64,000 nucleotides of DNA, from positions 4,588,001 to 4,652,000 of the forward strand of contig NZ_CP142208.1 in the NCBI RefSeq assembly GCF_036865545.1. Direction: 5' to 3'. Positions 1 to 13,222 of the stretch are shown one piece after another. The DNA comes from Erwinia sp. E_sp_B01_1 (GTDB lineage Bacteria > Pseudomonadota > Gammaproteobacteria > Enterobacterales > Enterobacteriaceae). The position numbers and the translations under genes are program-made. Every line of letters begins with the position of its first letter. Within the stretch, counting starts at the first letter, position 1. The notes beneath the pieces are model-generated. The model had not been told where the DNA came from. It searched no databases and saw only the letters and a program-made list of their open reading frames with translations.

Positions 1-669
1 TGTCTCTTTAGCAAAGGCACGCAGTGCGGTAACGGCTCCGGCCATGCCAACCCCACCGCCAACATACAGAACAGGCTTTTTCGCCTGAGCCAGCATGGCA
101 CGGGCTTGCTGTAATTCTTCATGCGGATGCACAGTTTCCGCTTCCACTGGCATCAGGTGGGCCGTGAGGTCGCCGTTGGCCAGTTGAATATCTTTCGGGA
201 TATCGATCAGTACCGGACCCGGACGGCCAGACTGGGCAATGGCGAAGGCTTCTGCCATCACTTCCGGCAGCTCGTCCAGTGATTCAACCAGGAAACTGTG
301 CTTGGTGCAGGACAGGGACATCCCCAGCACATCGATCTCCTGAAAAGCATCCGTGCCGATAAAGGCTGAGGAAACCTGTCCGGTAATTGCCACAACAGGA
401 ACAGAGTCCATCATGGCATCAGCCAGACCTGTAATCAGGTTAGTGGCGCCAGGACCAGAAGTGGCGATACACACGCCAACTTTTCCAGTAGAACGGGCAT
501 AACCGATGGCGGCCATCGCGGCGCCCTGCTCATGGCGGCAGAGTAGGTGTTCGACGCCTCCGTCATAAAGCGCATCATAGACGGGCATAATGGCCCCACC
601 CGGATAGCCGAAAACTGTTTCGACACCCTGCGCACGCAACGCCTGAACCACCCACTGAGCACCATTCAT
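1..669 (-). CDS. ilvG: Acetolactate synthase II large subunit, N-terminal part (partial)
   Basis: ThDP-dependent enzyme condensing two pyruvates to acetolactate, or pyruvate plus 2-oxobutyrate to acetohydroxybutyrate, the first common step of isoleucine/valine synthesis. The first 223 residues are present and the rest lies beyond the left window edge. The protein begins [16 protein letters not shown], followed by the [17 protein letters not shown] segment and the [10 protein letters not shown] motif carrying the catalytic ThDP-activating Glu, then [14 protein letters not shown], all typical of IlvG. The ATG follows the ilvL leader and its attenuator, as in the E. coli ilvLGMEDA operon. E. coli K-12 carries an ilvG frameshift; the visible part here is open. 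Identification is very secure. Confidence 0.97.
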   Translation of the reverse strand, partial: MNGAQWVVQALRAQGVETVFGYPGGAIMPVYDALYDGGVEHLLCRHEQGAAMAAIGYARSTGKVGVCIATSGPGATNLITGLADAMMDSVPVVAITGQVSSAFIGTDAFQEIDVLGMSLSCTKHSFLVESLDELPEVMAEAFAIAQSGRPGPVLIDIPKDIQLANGDLTAHLMPVEAETVHPHEELQQARAMLAQAKKPVLYVGGGVGMAGAVTALRAFAKET

Positions 670-752
670 AGTTATTTCCCCGCCTCTCGCTGGGAACAAC
701 AGCATTTTATTCTACTGTTCATCTTCTGTTCCTCTGTCGTTGATGATCTGCC

Positions 753-785
753 AAAAAAAACCCCCGGACCTTTCGGTGCGGGGGT
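753..785 (-). terminator. ilv operon attenuator terminator
   Basis: On the minus strand a GC-rich stem (GGTGCGGGGG-like arms with one mismatch, short GAAA loop) is followed by a run of eight T. It lies between the ilvL leader peptide and ilvG, the position of the known branched-chain amino-acid attenuator. High charged Ile/Val/Leu tRNA would let the ribosome clear the leader so that this terminator forms. Confidence 0.9.
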
Positions 786-808
786 TCTTCTGAATTCAGG
801 CTTGATTT

Positions 809-907
809 TTAAGCCTTTCTTCCTCCGAGCGTAGCCCCGCACGGCGTGATAATAATCACGACGACGTTAATGACGATTAGGCTGACGACTCGTAGAAGGG
901 CTTTCAT
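809..907 (-). CDS. ilvL: ilv operon leader peptide
   Basis: A 32-residue open frame starts MKALLRVVSL and continues I-V-I-N-V-V-V-I-I-I before T-P-C-G-A-T-L-G-G-R-K-A and a TAA stop. The dense run of Ile, Val and Leu codons is the sensor of the attenuation mechanism: stalling of the translating ribosome on these codons favours the antiterminator. It matches E. coli IlvL in length and character (MTALLRVISLVVISVVV...). It is followed 24 bases later by the attenuator hairpin and then ilvG. This is a regulatory peptide, not expected to have a function of its own. Confidence 0.93.
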   Translation of the reverse strand: MKALLRVVSLIVINVVVIIITPCGATLGGRKA

Positions 908-1254
908 TAGTATTCGATAATTTCGCTTGTTCGAAGTAATGCCTACAGAGTTATCACAGTTAGTGAACGGAATTCAACTTTTTTCATTACTTAATTTTAC
1001 GTCAGCCTTCTCCATAACCGGAAAAGCGAAGGGTATTCAGTGAATAAGCCAAATCCTGAAAAATATTCATTACGCACCCTCCGTAATAATTACTGGCGAA
1101 AAAATGCACGCTGAGTTCTGGAAGCACGATCTGATCTTTTTGAGAAATTTTGTCGGCAGGGGAACATTTTCTGGAAACAGGCCCGATAAAGGATAAGCAG
1201 AGACTCGAATTATCCGGCCATCAGAGAGAGACTGCTGCGAAACAAGGAGTGTAT
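908..1254. other. Intergenic region ilvL-comM (divergent)
   Basis: About 350 bases between the ilvL start and the comM start. It contains the candidate ilv promoter on the minus strand and presumably the comM promoter. A TTG-started in-frame extension of comM runs back to 1150, but has no ribosome-binding site and no family homology. I see no RNA gene or repeat here. Confidence 0.5.
950..977 (-). promoter_or_regulatory. Candidate ilv operon promoter
   Basis: On the minus strand a TTGAAT hexamer is followed after 16 bases by GATAAC (17 bases if read as ATAACT), about 45 bases before the ilvL start codon. The position fits the ilv promoter of relatives. Call by inspection only. Confidence 0.4.
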
Positions 1255-2775
1255 ATGTCGTTATCCCTGGCCTATACCCGTGCAGCCATCGGCATTGAAG
1301 CCCCGCTGGTATCGGTGGAAGTACATTTGAGCAATGGTTTGCCAGCACTCTCGCTGGTGGGCCTTCCCGAAACCACAGTGAAGGAAGCACGCGATCGGGT
1401 AAGAAGTGCAATTATCAACTGCGGCTTTACCTTTCCCGCCAAACGCATCACGGTCAACCTTGCCCCTGCCGATCTGCCCAAAGAAGGTGGCCGGTATGAC
1501 TTACCTATCGCAATAGCGATTCTGGCGGCCTCAGAGCAGATCCCAGCGAATAAGCTGAGTCAGTTTGAATTCCTGGGGGAGTTAGCGTTAACAGGCGCTC
1601 TACGGGGCGTACAGGGCGCAATCCCTGCGGCCCTTGCCGCCAGAGACGCCCAGCGGCAACTTATTCTCTCGACCGATAACCTCGGGGATGTGGGGCTGAT
1701 CCAAAACGGCCCGGGTCTTCTTAGTCATAGCCTGTTAGAAGTCTGTAGTTTCCTGACTGGCCACTGTCAGCTAGCGGAAGCCCGGTGCGACCTTCCTGAA
1801 CTCCCCTGGCTGGGTGGCGATCTGAATGAGATTATCGGTCAACAACAGGCAAAACGGGCCCTGGAGATTTGCGCGGCAGGCGGCCATAACCTGCTGCTAA
1901 CGGGGCCTCCGGGCACCGGCAAGACTATGCTCGCAACCCGGCTCATCGGCTTGATGCCCCCCTTAAGCGATGAGGAAGCCCTGGAGAGCGCGGCAATAGC
2001 CAGCCTTGTCAGTAAGGGGGTAATGCAGAAACAGTGGCGTCAGCGCCCTTTCCGCGCGCCTCATCACACCTCGTCACGCTATGCACTGGTTGGCGGCGGT
2101 ACTCTGCCCAGGCCGGGAGAAATTTCTCTGGCGCATAACGGAGTGCTCTTTCTTGATGAATTGCCAGAGTTTGATCGTAAGACACTGGATGCATTAAGAG
2201 AGCCGCTTGAATCCGGGGAAATTTGTATCTCACGAGCCAGAGCTAAAGTTACCTATCCCGCCCGATTTCAGCTCATTGCCGCAATGAATCCCAGCCCTAC
2301 TGGTCACTATCACGGAACGCATAACCGTAGTACGCCGCAGCAGACGCTGCGTTACCTGAATAAGCTCTCAGGTCCTTTTCTCGATCGGTTCGATTTGTCT
2401 CTTGAAGTCCCCCTTCTTCCTTCGGGCACGCTTAGCAGTGGGATCATGCAGAGTGAAAGCTCTGCGACCGTCCGGGAAAGAGTTTTACTTGCTCGTCAGC
2501 GACAGCTCCAACGCAGTGGGGTGATTAATGTCAGATTAAAGCCAAAGGAGATCCAGCGTGATTGCCCTTTAAACAGAGAAGACGCCCGGTGGCTGGAGGA
2601 AGTGCTTAATCAGCTGGGCCTTTCCGTTCGTGCCTGGCAACGTATCCTGAAGGTTGCCCGCACCATTGCGGATTTAGGCGCTGAAGAAAGGGTGCAACGG
2701 GAACATCTGAATGAGGCATTAAGTTATCGTGGTATAGACAGGCTGCTTATCCATTTGCAAAAAAGTCTGGAATAA
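1255..2775 (+). CDS. comM: ComM/YifB family AAA+ ATPase (Mg chelatase-like)
   Basis: Protein of 506 residues, the same length as E. coli YifB. The start ATG at 1255 (MSLSLAYTRAA) follows an AAGGAG box. The N-terminal third is the ChlI-like domain (VGLPETTVKEARDRVRSA). The AAA+ core has Walker A GPPGTGKTML around residue 220 and Walker B LFLDELPEF, and a Mg-chelatase C-terminal domain follows. Homologues in Haemophilus and Vibrio (ComM) are helicases promoting branch migration during natural transformation; the role in enterobacteria is less clear. The gene diverges from ilvL and converges on maoP, with a shared terminator between. E. coli has the same neighbours. Confidence 0.96.
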   Translation: MSLSLAYTRAAIGIEAPLVSVEVHLSNGLPALSLVGLPETTVKEARDRVRSAIINCGFTFPAKRITVNLAPADLPKEGGRYDLPIAIAILAASEQIPANKLSQFEFLGELALTGALRGVQGAIPAALAARDAQRQLILSTDNLGDVGLIQNGPGLLSHSLLEVCSFLTGHCQLAEARCDLPELPWLGGDLNEIIGQQQAKRALEICAAGGHNLLLTGPPGTGKTMLATRLIGLMPPLSDEEALESAAIASLVSKGVMQKQWRQRPFRAPHHTSSRYALVGGGTLPRPGEISLAHNGVLFLDELPEFDRKTLDALREPLESGEICISRARAKVTYPARFQLIAAMNPSPTGHYHGTHNRSTPQQTLRYLNKLSGPFLDRFDLSLEVPLLPSGTLSSGIMQSESSATVRERVLLARQRQLQRSGVINVRLKPKEIQRDCPLNREDARWLEEVLNQLGLSVRAWQRILKVARTIADLGAEERVQREHLNEALSYRGIDRLLIHLQKSLE

Positions 2776-2800
2776 AAAAAGGGGCCTGAGCCCCTTTTTA
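2774..2800. terminator. Bidirectional terminator comM/maoP
   Basis: Inverted repeat GGGGC-CTGA-GCCCC flanked by an A-run on the left and a T-run on the right, lying exactly between the convergent stops of comM and maoP, so it can serve both transcripts. Confidence 0.88.
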
Positions 2801-3139
2801 TCAATCATCGCTGTCCGTGTAATCTTCCACGCCTTCCATCTGCGGCTTACCGCCAGAAAGGGTATGGAAGCGCTTGGGACGTTTAATGCGTGTCATATAC
2901 TTTGACCAGACCCGCTCTGCTTCTGTCTGAGGTTCACGGATACCGCGACACACTTCGATAAACAGGCGTTCTTCTTCCGTCAGAGGCTCACGCTTGGCCA
3001 AATCCAGCTCATTAAAAGCGTATCCATAACGCTCAAGAAGTTGAGCTTCTTTGATGGTGAAATCACCGTGACGTGAGAAACCGCGAGGGTAGTGTTTGTT
3101 ATCAAAAAATCGATTCGTTGTTGCGAAGCTTTCCGCCAT
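2801..3139 (-). CDS. maoP: Macrodomain Ori organization protein MaoP (YifE)
   Basis: Protein of 112 residues, the exact length of E. coli MaoP/YifE, with the conserved block [15 protein letters not shown] and C-terminal EDYTDSDD. The start [12 protein letters not shown] is preferred over an upstream in-frame start because it aligns with the family N terminus. In E. coli MaoP acts with a 17-bp DNA site, maoS, to constrain mobility of the Ori chromosomal macrodomain. It is divergent from hdfR, as in E. coli. Here the pair sits directly next to an rRNA operon whose other flank is murI, which is unusual (see findings). Confidence 0.95.
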   Translation of the reverse strand: MAESFATTNRFFDNKHYPRGFSRHGDFTIKEAQLLERYGYAFNELDLAKREPLTEEERLFIEVCRGIREPQTEAERVWSKYMTRIKRPKRFHTLSGGKPQMEGVEDYTDSDD

Positions 3140-3260
3140 TTTACACGCTCCTGACTCTAATATGGCCGTGCTATTTATGGCGCGGAGTATTAGATACGCT
3201 TGACAGAGTGTAAAACAAAACATTTAAATCATAACGACAAATGTTTTTTAGGAGATGGAT
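3140..3260. promoter_or_regulatory. maoP-hdfR divergent intergenic region with hdfR promoter
   Basis: A perfect TTGACA at 3200-3205 is followed 17 bases later by TTTAAA, a plausible hdfR promoter. An 8-bp inverted repeat TTTTACAC/GTGTAAAA (3139-3146 and 3208-3215) brackets most of the spacer. In E. coli maoS lies close to maoP, so a maoS counterpart could be here, but I cannot identify it by sequence. Confidence 0.5.
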
Positions 3261-4085
3261 GTGGATACGGAATTACTGAAGACCTTTCTGGAAGTGAGCA
3301 GAACACGCCACTTTGGACGTGCCGCAGAAGCGCTCTATCTCACGCAATCTGCCGTCAGCTTTCGCATAAGGCAGCTTGAAAATCAGCTTGGAGTGAACCT
3401 TTTTACCCGTCACCGCAATAACATACGGCTGACATCGGCTGGTGAGCGTCTGTTACCTTATGCCGAAAGTTTGATGAGTACATGGATGATGGCCAAGAAG
3501 GAGGTCTCTCATACTCAGCAGCAGCATGAGCTCTCAATTGGGGCCAGTGCCTCTTTATGGGAGGCCTACCTGACACCCTGGCTACAGACGCTTTATGAGA
3601 ACCGGGAAAATCTGCACCTTGAAGCCCGGGTTGCACAGCGTCATTTGCTGGTAAAACAACTTCATGAGCGTCAGTTGGATCTGTTAATCACCACTGAGGC
3701 ACCGAAAATGGATGAACTGACCAGCCAGCAGATTGGTCATATCTCCCTGACCTTATACCGCTCGCGAAAATCTGAAAAACGTGAGAAATATGACTATATC
3801 AAGCTGGAATGGGGGGCGGATTTTCATCAACATGAGAGTTATCTGGCCGGGGCAGATGATATTCCCGTGCTGACTACCACCTCTGCTCATCTGACCCGAC
3901 AGCTGCTGCATACTACCGGAGCCTGCGCTTTTTTACCGGATATGTGGCATGGCGAATACCCCGATCTGACCGTTATTCCGGATACGCCTGTAGCTGTAAG
4001 ACCTTTATATGCGGTGTGGTTGCAGAACAGCGATCAGCAAGCGCATATCCGACAACTGCTTAAATTCCCGGTCAATACACAGTAA
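3261..4085 (+). CDS. hdfR: LysR-type transcriptional regulator HdfR
   Basis: LysR family regulator of 274 residues. In E. coli HdfR represses the flagellar master operon flhDC and activates gltBD. The N-terminal winged helix-turn-helix ([20 protein letters not shown], then [18 protein letters not shown]) is nearly identical to E. coli HdfR; the effector domain is more divergent. I place the start at the GTG at 3261: the TTAGGAG box ends at 3254, which gives six-base spacing to this GTG but zero spacing to the in-frame ATG at 3255, and GTG gives the family N terminus ([10 protein letters not shown]). It lies downstream of, and convergent with, the rRNA operon as hdfR does next to rrnC in E. 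coli. Confidence 0.93.
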   Translation: MDTELLKTFLEVSRTRHFGRAAEALYLTQSAVSFRIRQLENQLGVNLFTRHRNNIRLTSAGERLLPYAESLMSTWMMAKKEVSHTQQQHELSIGASASLWEAYLTPWLQTLYENRENLHLEARVAQRHLLVKQLHERQLDLLITTEAPKMDELTSQQIGHISLTLYRSRKSEKREKYDYIKLEWGADFHQHESYLAGADDIPVLTTTSAHLTRQLLHTTGACAFLPDMWHGEYPDLTVIPDTPVAVRPLYAVWLQNSDQQAHIRQLLKFPVNTQ

Positions 4086-4103
4086 TAAAAAAGCTAATCA
4101 GCA

Positions 4104-4132
4104 AAAAAATGGTCAATTAATGGCCATTTTTT
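4104..4132. terminator. Terminator downstream of hdfR
   Basis: Inverted repeat with A-run/ATGG on the left and CCAT/T-run on the right, starting about 20 bases after the hdfR stop. Symmetric enough to act in both directions. Confidence 0.7.
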
Positions 4133-4188
4133 GTGGGGTAAAGCCCGGAAGGTGGCTTTTAAATAACCAAAGTGACTTTATTCAACGC

Positions 4189-4225
4189 AAAAAAATCCTT
4201 TGCCGAAGCAAAGGATTATTTTTTT
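4189..4225 (-). terminator. rRNA operon terminator
   Basis: Perfect 10-bp stem AATCCTTTGC/GCAAAGGATT with a four-base CGAA loop, followed on the minus strand by an A/T tract of seven T. It lies directly after the 3' end of tRNA-Trp, the last gene of the operon. Confidence 0.88.
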
Positions 4226-4226
4226 A

Positions 4227-4302
4227 TGGCAGGGGCGGAGAGACTCGAACTCCCAACACCCGGTTTTGGAGACCGGTGCTCTACCAATTGAACTACGCCC
4301 CT
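4227..4302 (-). tRNA. trpT: tRNA-Trp (anticodon CCA)
   Basis: 76 nt with encoded CCA end. The cloverleaf arms, GTTCGAGTC T loop and CCA anticodon all match E. coli tRNA-Trp essentially base for base. It is the distal gene of the rRNA operon, 7 bases after tRNA-Asp. In E. coli trpT lies distal to rrnC. Confidence 0.98.
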
Positions 4303-4309
4303 AAAAGGG

Positions 4310-4386
4310 TGGCGGAACGGACGGGGCTCGAACCCGCGACCCCCTGCGTGACAGGCAGGTATTCTAACCAACTGAACTACCGCTCC
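4310..4386 (-). tRNA. aspT: tRNA-Asp (anticodon GTC)
   Basis: 77 nt with encoded CCA end. Acceptor stem GGAGCGG/CCGTTCC, anticodon GTC, T loop GTTCGAGCC. Co-transcribed behind 5S rRNA and before tRNA-Trp, as at the E. coli rrnC distal end. Confidence 0.98.
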
Positions 4387-4499
4387 ACCGATTCTGTACT
4401 GAGTGCAGACAATGTCTGTATCAGGTATTTCGCCCTTACCTTGTCAGGGGTAAGGTCATGAACAATAACCGCTTAAAAGCCTGTCATTATTCTAAATTG

Positions 4500-4619
4500 A
4501 TGCCTGGCAGTTCCCTACTCTCGCATGGGGAGACCCCACACTACCATCGGCGCTACGGCGTTTCACTTCTGAGTTCGGCATGGGGTCAGGTGGGACCACC
4601 GCGCTAAAGCCGCCAGGCA
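4500..4619 (-). rRNA. rrf: 5S ribosomal RNA
   Basis: 120 nt starting TGCCTGGCGGC and ending with CTGCCAGGCAT on the minus strand. It matches the E. coli 5S sequence along its length. The 110-bp gap to 23S and the position before tRNA-Asp are typical of a distal rrn segment. Confidence 0.98.
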
Positions 4620-4728
4620 AATTCTGTCGTTCACGCCGCCCTCGCAGGCCACGTAAATCAATCCGTTATCGAACAGGCTGAAAATCGTTGCGTCTCTCAG
4701 ACGCCCACCAGAACGCTTCTGGTGTTGT

Positions 4729-7635
<2,907 letters not shown>

Positions 7636-7767
7636 TCACAACCCACAAGCGTCCCGAAAGACACTGTCTGTTGTAAGCATTTGAGAGACTCGACCGCATC
7701 GTAAATTTCATTCTTATTACGGAGAATGAAAACGACGCGTCGTTTCAATTTTCAGCTTGTTCCGGAT

Positions 7768-7778
7768 TGTTAAAGAGC
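7768..7778 (-). promoter_or_regulatory. boxA antitermination element in spacer
   Basis: Minus-strand GCTCTTTAACA, the Nus-factor boxA consensus, placed in the spacer upstream of 23S. Confidence 0.75.
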
Positions 7779-7837
7779 ATAATACTTCGCAGCACACCGT
7801 TGCCGGTACGCTCTGAAGTATTTTTTAGTGAACTGTA

Positions 7838-7913
7838 TGGTGGAGCTAAGCGGGATCGAACCGCTGACCTCCTGCGTGCAAGGCAGGCGCTCTCCCAGCT
7901 GAGCTATAGCCCC
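7838..7913 (-). tRNA. alaT: tRNA-Ala (anticodon TGC)
   Basis: 76 nt, encoded CCA end, acceptor stem GGGGCTA/TAGCTCC, anticodon TGC and GTTCGATCC T loop. Second tRNA of the 16S-23S spacer. Confidence 0.98.
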
Positions 7914-8107
7914 ATACAGTTACTGCAGAGACCATCTACTACCACTCAACCGGAGGCTGTTCTTCACTGACGTGAATAACCGTTTCTTCCGACCGCTTAC
8001 ATTCTTTTTCTTACGAAAAAATGTAATTTCTTCTCAGGCAAGGCATGCGGAAGGGAAGTTTACCTTTCGTAAACGACCGCGCGCATAACGCCGCATGAGA
8101 TGAAATT

Positions 8108-8184
<77 letters not shown>

Positions 8185-8259
8185 GTAGAGGTTTTTTTCT
8201 GCTCGTTACTTTTTCATCAGACAATCTGTGTGGACACTACGCGGGAAAGTATCTTCAGG

Positions 8260-9802
<1,543 letters not shown>

Positions 9803-9955
9803 AAAGTTCGATTTGCTGCAACAAGTGCAGCGATGCTCAAGTGTAAAACGTCATAATGAATTTCATTATGTGTTCACTCTTAAGGCTTGATATTTTTTGC
9901 GTCCAAAGACGCTGATATCAATCCTGCGAGTGCCCACACAGATTGTCTGATAAAT

Positions 9956-9966
9956 TGTTAAAGAGC
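9956..9966 (-). promoter_or_regulatory. boxA antitermination element in rrn leader
   Basis: Minus-strand GCTCTTTAACA lying between P2 and 16S, the site of Nus-factor antitermination complex assembly. Confidence 0.8.
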
Positions 9967-10000
9967 GGTGCCACATATCTTCGTGTGGCGCGGGGAGGAG

Positions 10001-10028
10001 ATAATACTCTTTCCCGCTGAAGAGTCAA
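10001..10028 (-). promoter_or_regulatory. rrn P2 promoter
   Basis: TTGACT, 16 bases, TATTAT on the minus strand, the same hexamers as E. coli rrn P2. Confidence 0.85.
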
Positions 10029-10096
10029 GGATTTTCTCACTTTTCTCTTCCTGACGCGGTGACCGTTAAGTCGTTGTTCCGGGTCAGTGGAGGCGC

Positions 10097-10124
10097 ATTA
10101 TAGGGAGTTCCTGACAGGCCGCAA
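10097..10124 (-). promoter_or_regulatory. rrn P1 promoter
   Basis: TTGCGG, 16 bases, TATAAT followed by the GC-rich discriminator GCGCC on the minus strand. The segment AACTCCCTATAATGCGCC is the classic P1 core, expected to be growth-rate and ppGpp controlled. Confidence 0.88.
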
Positions 10125-10160
10125 GCGCTAAATGCAAAAAACTTTTCAACCGACTACTTT

Positions 10161-11027
10161 TTACCCAGAAATGGGTTGAAGAGGCAGTTTTTCGAGCTTT
10201 TCAAAGCCATACCGTTGTAAAACGGGCATTAATTGCACAACTTCTTCAGTGATATCCATACAAAAAGCGCAGTTACTCTCTGAAGATAATGCTTCTGGCG
10301 ATTCATTCTCTAAAAGCCAGGCCGTGCGTCGTGCTATTGCGGCGCCAGAATCAACAAGACGAGTGCCTTCAGGCAACACCTGTTGTAGCTCTTCATTTAA
10401 TAGAGGGAAATGAGTGCAGCCCAGCACTACGGTATCGGGTGGCTCTTTCATTCGTAGCCACGGCTGCAGGATGCGCCTGACCTCTTCAACAGGTACCCGC
10501 TTACCCTTCAGTTTTGCTTCCGCCAGCTCCACCAGCTCTGCCGACCCAAGCATCTCTATTTTACATTCACTGGCAAAGCGCGAGACTAACTCATGGGTAT
10601 AGCGACGTTTAACCGTGCCACGGGTTGCCAGTAAACCTACAATACCATTACGCGTCAGACGTGCTGCAGGCTTAATAGCGGGAACCACGCCCACTACAGG
10701 GAAGTCAAAACGGGCGCGGAGCGCAGGGAGAGTTACGGTACTGGCAGAGTTACAGGCGATGACCACCAGCGCCAGGGGATAGCGGCGGGTCACAGCCTCT
10801 ACGATGTCGACAACACGGTGGACGATAAACTCTTCGGACTTTTCACCGTAAGGAAAGGCCACGTTATCGAAAGCATAAAGGTAGTGAAGATCCGGCATGA
10901 GCTGCCGGAGCTCGTCATAGACTGAGAGCCCACCGACGCCGGAATCAAAAACCAGCACGGTGGGGCGCCCTTTAGAAGGTGTAGCTGCCGCTGAGGTAAT
11001 ATTCCCTTCCTGCAGTTTGATAGCCAT
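10161..11027 (-). CDS. murI: Glutamate racemase
   Basis: Cytoplasmic enzyme converting L- to D-glutamate for peptidoglycan. 288 residues against 285 in E. coli. Near residue 23 the protein reads [19 protein letters not shown]. The two catalytic cysteines are in VIACNSAST (Cys92) and VVLGCTHFP (Cys204). The N-terminal extension [18 protein letters not shown] is the enterobacterial type that binds the UDP-MurNAc-Ala activator. The gene overlaps the 3' end of btuB by 56 bases, the same overlap known from E. coli, so translation is probably coupled. It lies directly upstream of the rRNA P1 promoter, as murI does before rrnB in E. coli. Confidence 0.97.
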   Translation of the reverse strand: MAIKLQEGNITSAAATPSKGRPTVLVFDSGVGGLSVYDELRQLMPDLHYLYAFDNVAFPYGEKSEEFIVHRVVDIVEAVTRRYPLALVVIACNSASTVTLPALRARFDFPVVGVVPAIKPAARLTRNGIVGLLATRGTVKRRYTHELVSRFASECKIEMLGSAELVELAEAKLKGKRVPVEEVRRILQPWLRMKEPPDTVVLGCTHFPLLNEELQQVLPEGTRLVDSGAAIARRTAWLLENESPEALSSESNCAFCMDITEEVVQLMPVLQRYGFEKLEKLPLQPISG

Positions 11028-12846
11028 AAACTGTCTCGTAATCTTTATCGAACAGGTTGGCTATTCTACCACGAACGGTAAGCTGAGAAGTGACCGGATA
11101 CGAAACGGCGAGATCCCACAGACTCACGCCGCCCAGTTTAACCGTGCGGGTGACATAATCAGTGTTGTAATCCTTATCGTAACGTTCGCCCAGATACTGA
11201 TAGCTCAGTGACCAGTCGAAATCATAGACAGTGTAATCAAGTTGGTATTTAACTTGCTGCTTAGCGCGACGAAGCAGGACTTCATTGGTGTCGCCGTCAC
11301 GGGGATCAACATAGTTATAAGAGACCGTATGACTGACTGGCCCGGTATCGAAAGAAGCGGTAGCTTCCACGCCTTTGATAGTAGCTTTGTCTATATTAAC
11401 GTAACGGTAAGTTGTGGGATCCGAATCGATAAGATTATCGATATCGTTACGGTAACCGGAAAGACGCCAGTTTACCGGGCCGGTCAGTCCTTCGAAGCCC
11501 CCTTCCCACTGCTTGCTGCTTTCAGGGTCAAGATTGCGATTTCCGTAAGTAGCGCTGTAAACCTGGCTCAGGTTAGGCGCTTTGAAAGCAGTGCCATAGG
11601 AAGCGAAGGCGCTGTAGCCATCAACAAACTCCCAGGAGGCGCTGGTCTGCCAGGTATTGTGCCAGCCAAAAGCATTGTTATCGTCTCCGCGAACAGCCCC
11701 TTCAAACGTCACGCTACCCAGTTTCTGTTGAGCGGTGGCATAGATCCCCGTATTACGCTGCTCCTGCCCTTCACTGACATAACTGGTGTTGGGTTCAGAA
11801 GTTTGTTTCTGCCAGTCCACTCCCGCACTAACAGTGCCATTACCCACCGCAACGGTATTTCCCCATTGCAGATTGTATTGCTCCACATCATCCAGCGTGG
11901 CCGGAGCGGCATAACGCCCCAGGCGAGGATCGTAGTTGTAATCTTTGGTATGACTGTAGCTGGCAATTAACTGCGTAGAATAAATGTCACGATTGAATCG
12001 CAGTCCGGTATCCCACGTCTGACTGTATAACTGACGCGTATCTACTAACGCACCCGGCACGCTATAACTGAGGCTGTTGTCGTAAGCCGTGCGATTGTCA
12101 TATCCATAACCACGTACAAACCCGCTAAGTTCTTCACTGAATTGATGTTCAACAGAGCCATAAAGAGATTTGCTCATAAAGCCATCGCGATCTTTTTGCG
12201 CGGGATCGCCATACACATCCGGATAGTTGGCTACAGCGTCGAAACCTTTGGTATAGGTATAGTTACCGGCCAGCGTGACACGGGTATTTTGCCCCAGCAT
12301 CTGCTGAGTCGAGCCATCATAGGATTGATAACCTTTAGAACCGACTCCGGCGGTCAGTGTGGTGCCCGGCTTATCACGGCCGGTGATGATGTTCACCACA
12401 CCACCAATTGCATCTGAACCATACACAGCAGAACGTGCGCCACGGACATATTCGATACGCTGAACCAGCGAAATCGGGATTTGGCTGAGATCGGATGAAC
12501 CGGTGATACCCGCCTGGTTCAGGCGAATACCGTCAATCAGGACTAGTACGTGGCTGGAGTTGGTGCCGCGAATAAACAGAGAGCTTTGCTGGCCTAACCC
12601 GCCAGTCTGCGCAATATCCACACCGGGCAGACGCCGCATCACATCCGTCAAGCTTTTAGACTGCCAGCGATCGATCTCTTCACGGGTGACAACAGTAGTA
12701 GGGGCCAGCACAGAAGAAACGGGCTGAGCAAAGCGGCTGGCTGTAGTAACAAGAGTGGTATCCGAATCCTGAGCAAAGCCATTCTGCGCCCAGAGGGGAA
12801 TCGCCGTTAAGCTGAAAGCTAACAGGGGAGATTTATTCATTATCAT
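10972..12846 (-). CDS. btuB: Vitamin B12 TonB-dependent outer membrane receptor BtuB
   Basis: Outer-membrane 22-strand beta-barrel importing cobalamin with TonB energy. About 624 residues. A signal peptide ends near AQNGFAQ, then comes the TonB box region [11 protein letters not shown], the plug domain ([17 protein letters not shown]..., [41 protein letters not shown]) and the barrel ending in the C-terminal aromatic SGSYTF. The start at 12846 (MIMNKSP) is chosen because it sits after the GGATGC element as in E. coli; ATG at 12840 is the alternative, and the in-frame TTG further upstream is unlikely because it lies inside the riboswitch hairpin. Expression is controlled by the cobalamin riboswitch directly upstream. 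murI follows with overlap. Confidence 0.96.
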   Translation of the reverse strand: MIMNKSPLLAFSLTAIPLWAQNGFAQDSDTTLVTTASRFAQPVSSVLAPTTVVTREEIDRWQSKSLTDVMRRLPGVDIAQTGGLGQQSSLFIRGTNSSHVLVLIDGIRLNQAGITGSSDLSQIPISLVQRIEYVRGARSAVYGSDAIGGVVNIITGRDKPGTTLTAGVGSKGYQSYDGSTQQMLGQNTRVTLAGNYTYTKGFDAVANYPDVYGDPAQKDRDGFMSKSLYGSVEHQFSEELSGFVRGYGYDNRTAYDNSLSYSVPGALVDTRQLYSQTWDTGLRFNRDIYSTQLIASYSHTKDYNYDPRLGRYAAPATLDDVEQYNLQWGNTVAVGNGTVSAGVDWQKQTSEPNTSYVSEGQEQRNTGIYATAQQKLGSVTFEGAVRGDDNNAFGWHNTWQTSASWEFVDGYSAFASYGTAFKAPNLSQVYSATYGNRNLDPESSKQWEGGFEGLTGPVNWRLSGYRNDIDNLIDSDPTTYRYVNIDKATIKGVEATASFDTGPVSHTVSYNYVDPRDGDTNEVLLRRAKQQVKYQLDYTVYDFDWSLSYQYLGERYDKDYNTDYVTRTVKLGGVSLWDLAVSYPVTSQLTVRGRIANLFDKDYETVYGYQTAGREYYLSGSYTF

Positions 12847-12856
12847 TTTTGACAAA

Positions 12857-13085
12857 GCATCCAAAAATACGAGCAGGATGCCGCAGGCCAGCCATCGATA
12901 GCACGCGATGATGGCAGGAATTGCGACGTATTACCGGCAGGTCTTCGGGCTCGGAATCATTAAATGACGAAGACTTCCCATCTTTCGACAGTGTCTGCCT
13001 GGCAATCGTCATGACATTCCCTACCGCTGCGCGTCAGCTCCAGCTTTGCACTGGATTCCCTTTTAACTCATTAAAAAGGCCGGAA
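12857..13085 (-). promoter_or_regulatory. Cobalamin (AdoCbl) riboswitch upstream of btuB
   Basis: The minus-strand leader contains the conserved AGCCCGAAGACCTGCC block (12936-12951) and, further 5', GGGAATCCAGTGC and GAGCTGACGCGCAGCGGTA, the core elements of the E. coli btuB cobalamin aptamer. A perfect 6-bp hairpin GCATCC/GGATGC (12857-12881) forms just before the btuB start and is the likely ribosome-access switch. High adenosylcobalamin should repress translation. Confidence 0.92.
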
Positions 13086-13222
13086 ACGCATCTTATGTTC
13101 AACATCTGAAGAAGTCCAGATATCCAGCCATCCATAACGGTCTGCAAAGGACAACGCTGGACATTGAGTGACAGATCCCTACAATCGCCCGGCAATAAAG
13201 GCCCTTCAACCCAGGAATTAGC

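Larger units (their letters stand above)
9803..10160 (-). promoter_or_regulatory. rRNA operon leader and upstream region
   Basis: Region between 16S and the murI stop. It contains P2, P1, boxA (minus-strand GCTCTTTAACA at 9956-9966) and an A/T-rich UP-like stretch directly upstream of the P1 -35. The first 150 bases before 16S form the processing stem region. No protein gene is visible. Confidence 0.85.

Noticed and set aside
1150..1254. Extended N terminus for comM from TTG 1150
   Set aside because: No Shine-Dalgarno, not family-like; ATG 1255 with AAGGAG gives the E. coli length.
11242..11970. 242-codon frame on the plus strand opposite btuB
   Set aside because: Antisense shadow of the beta-barrel coding sequence.
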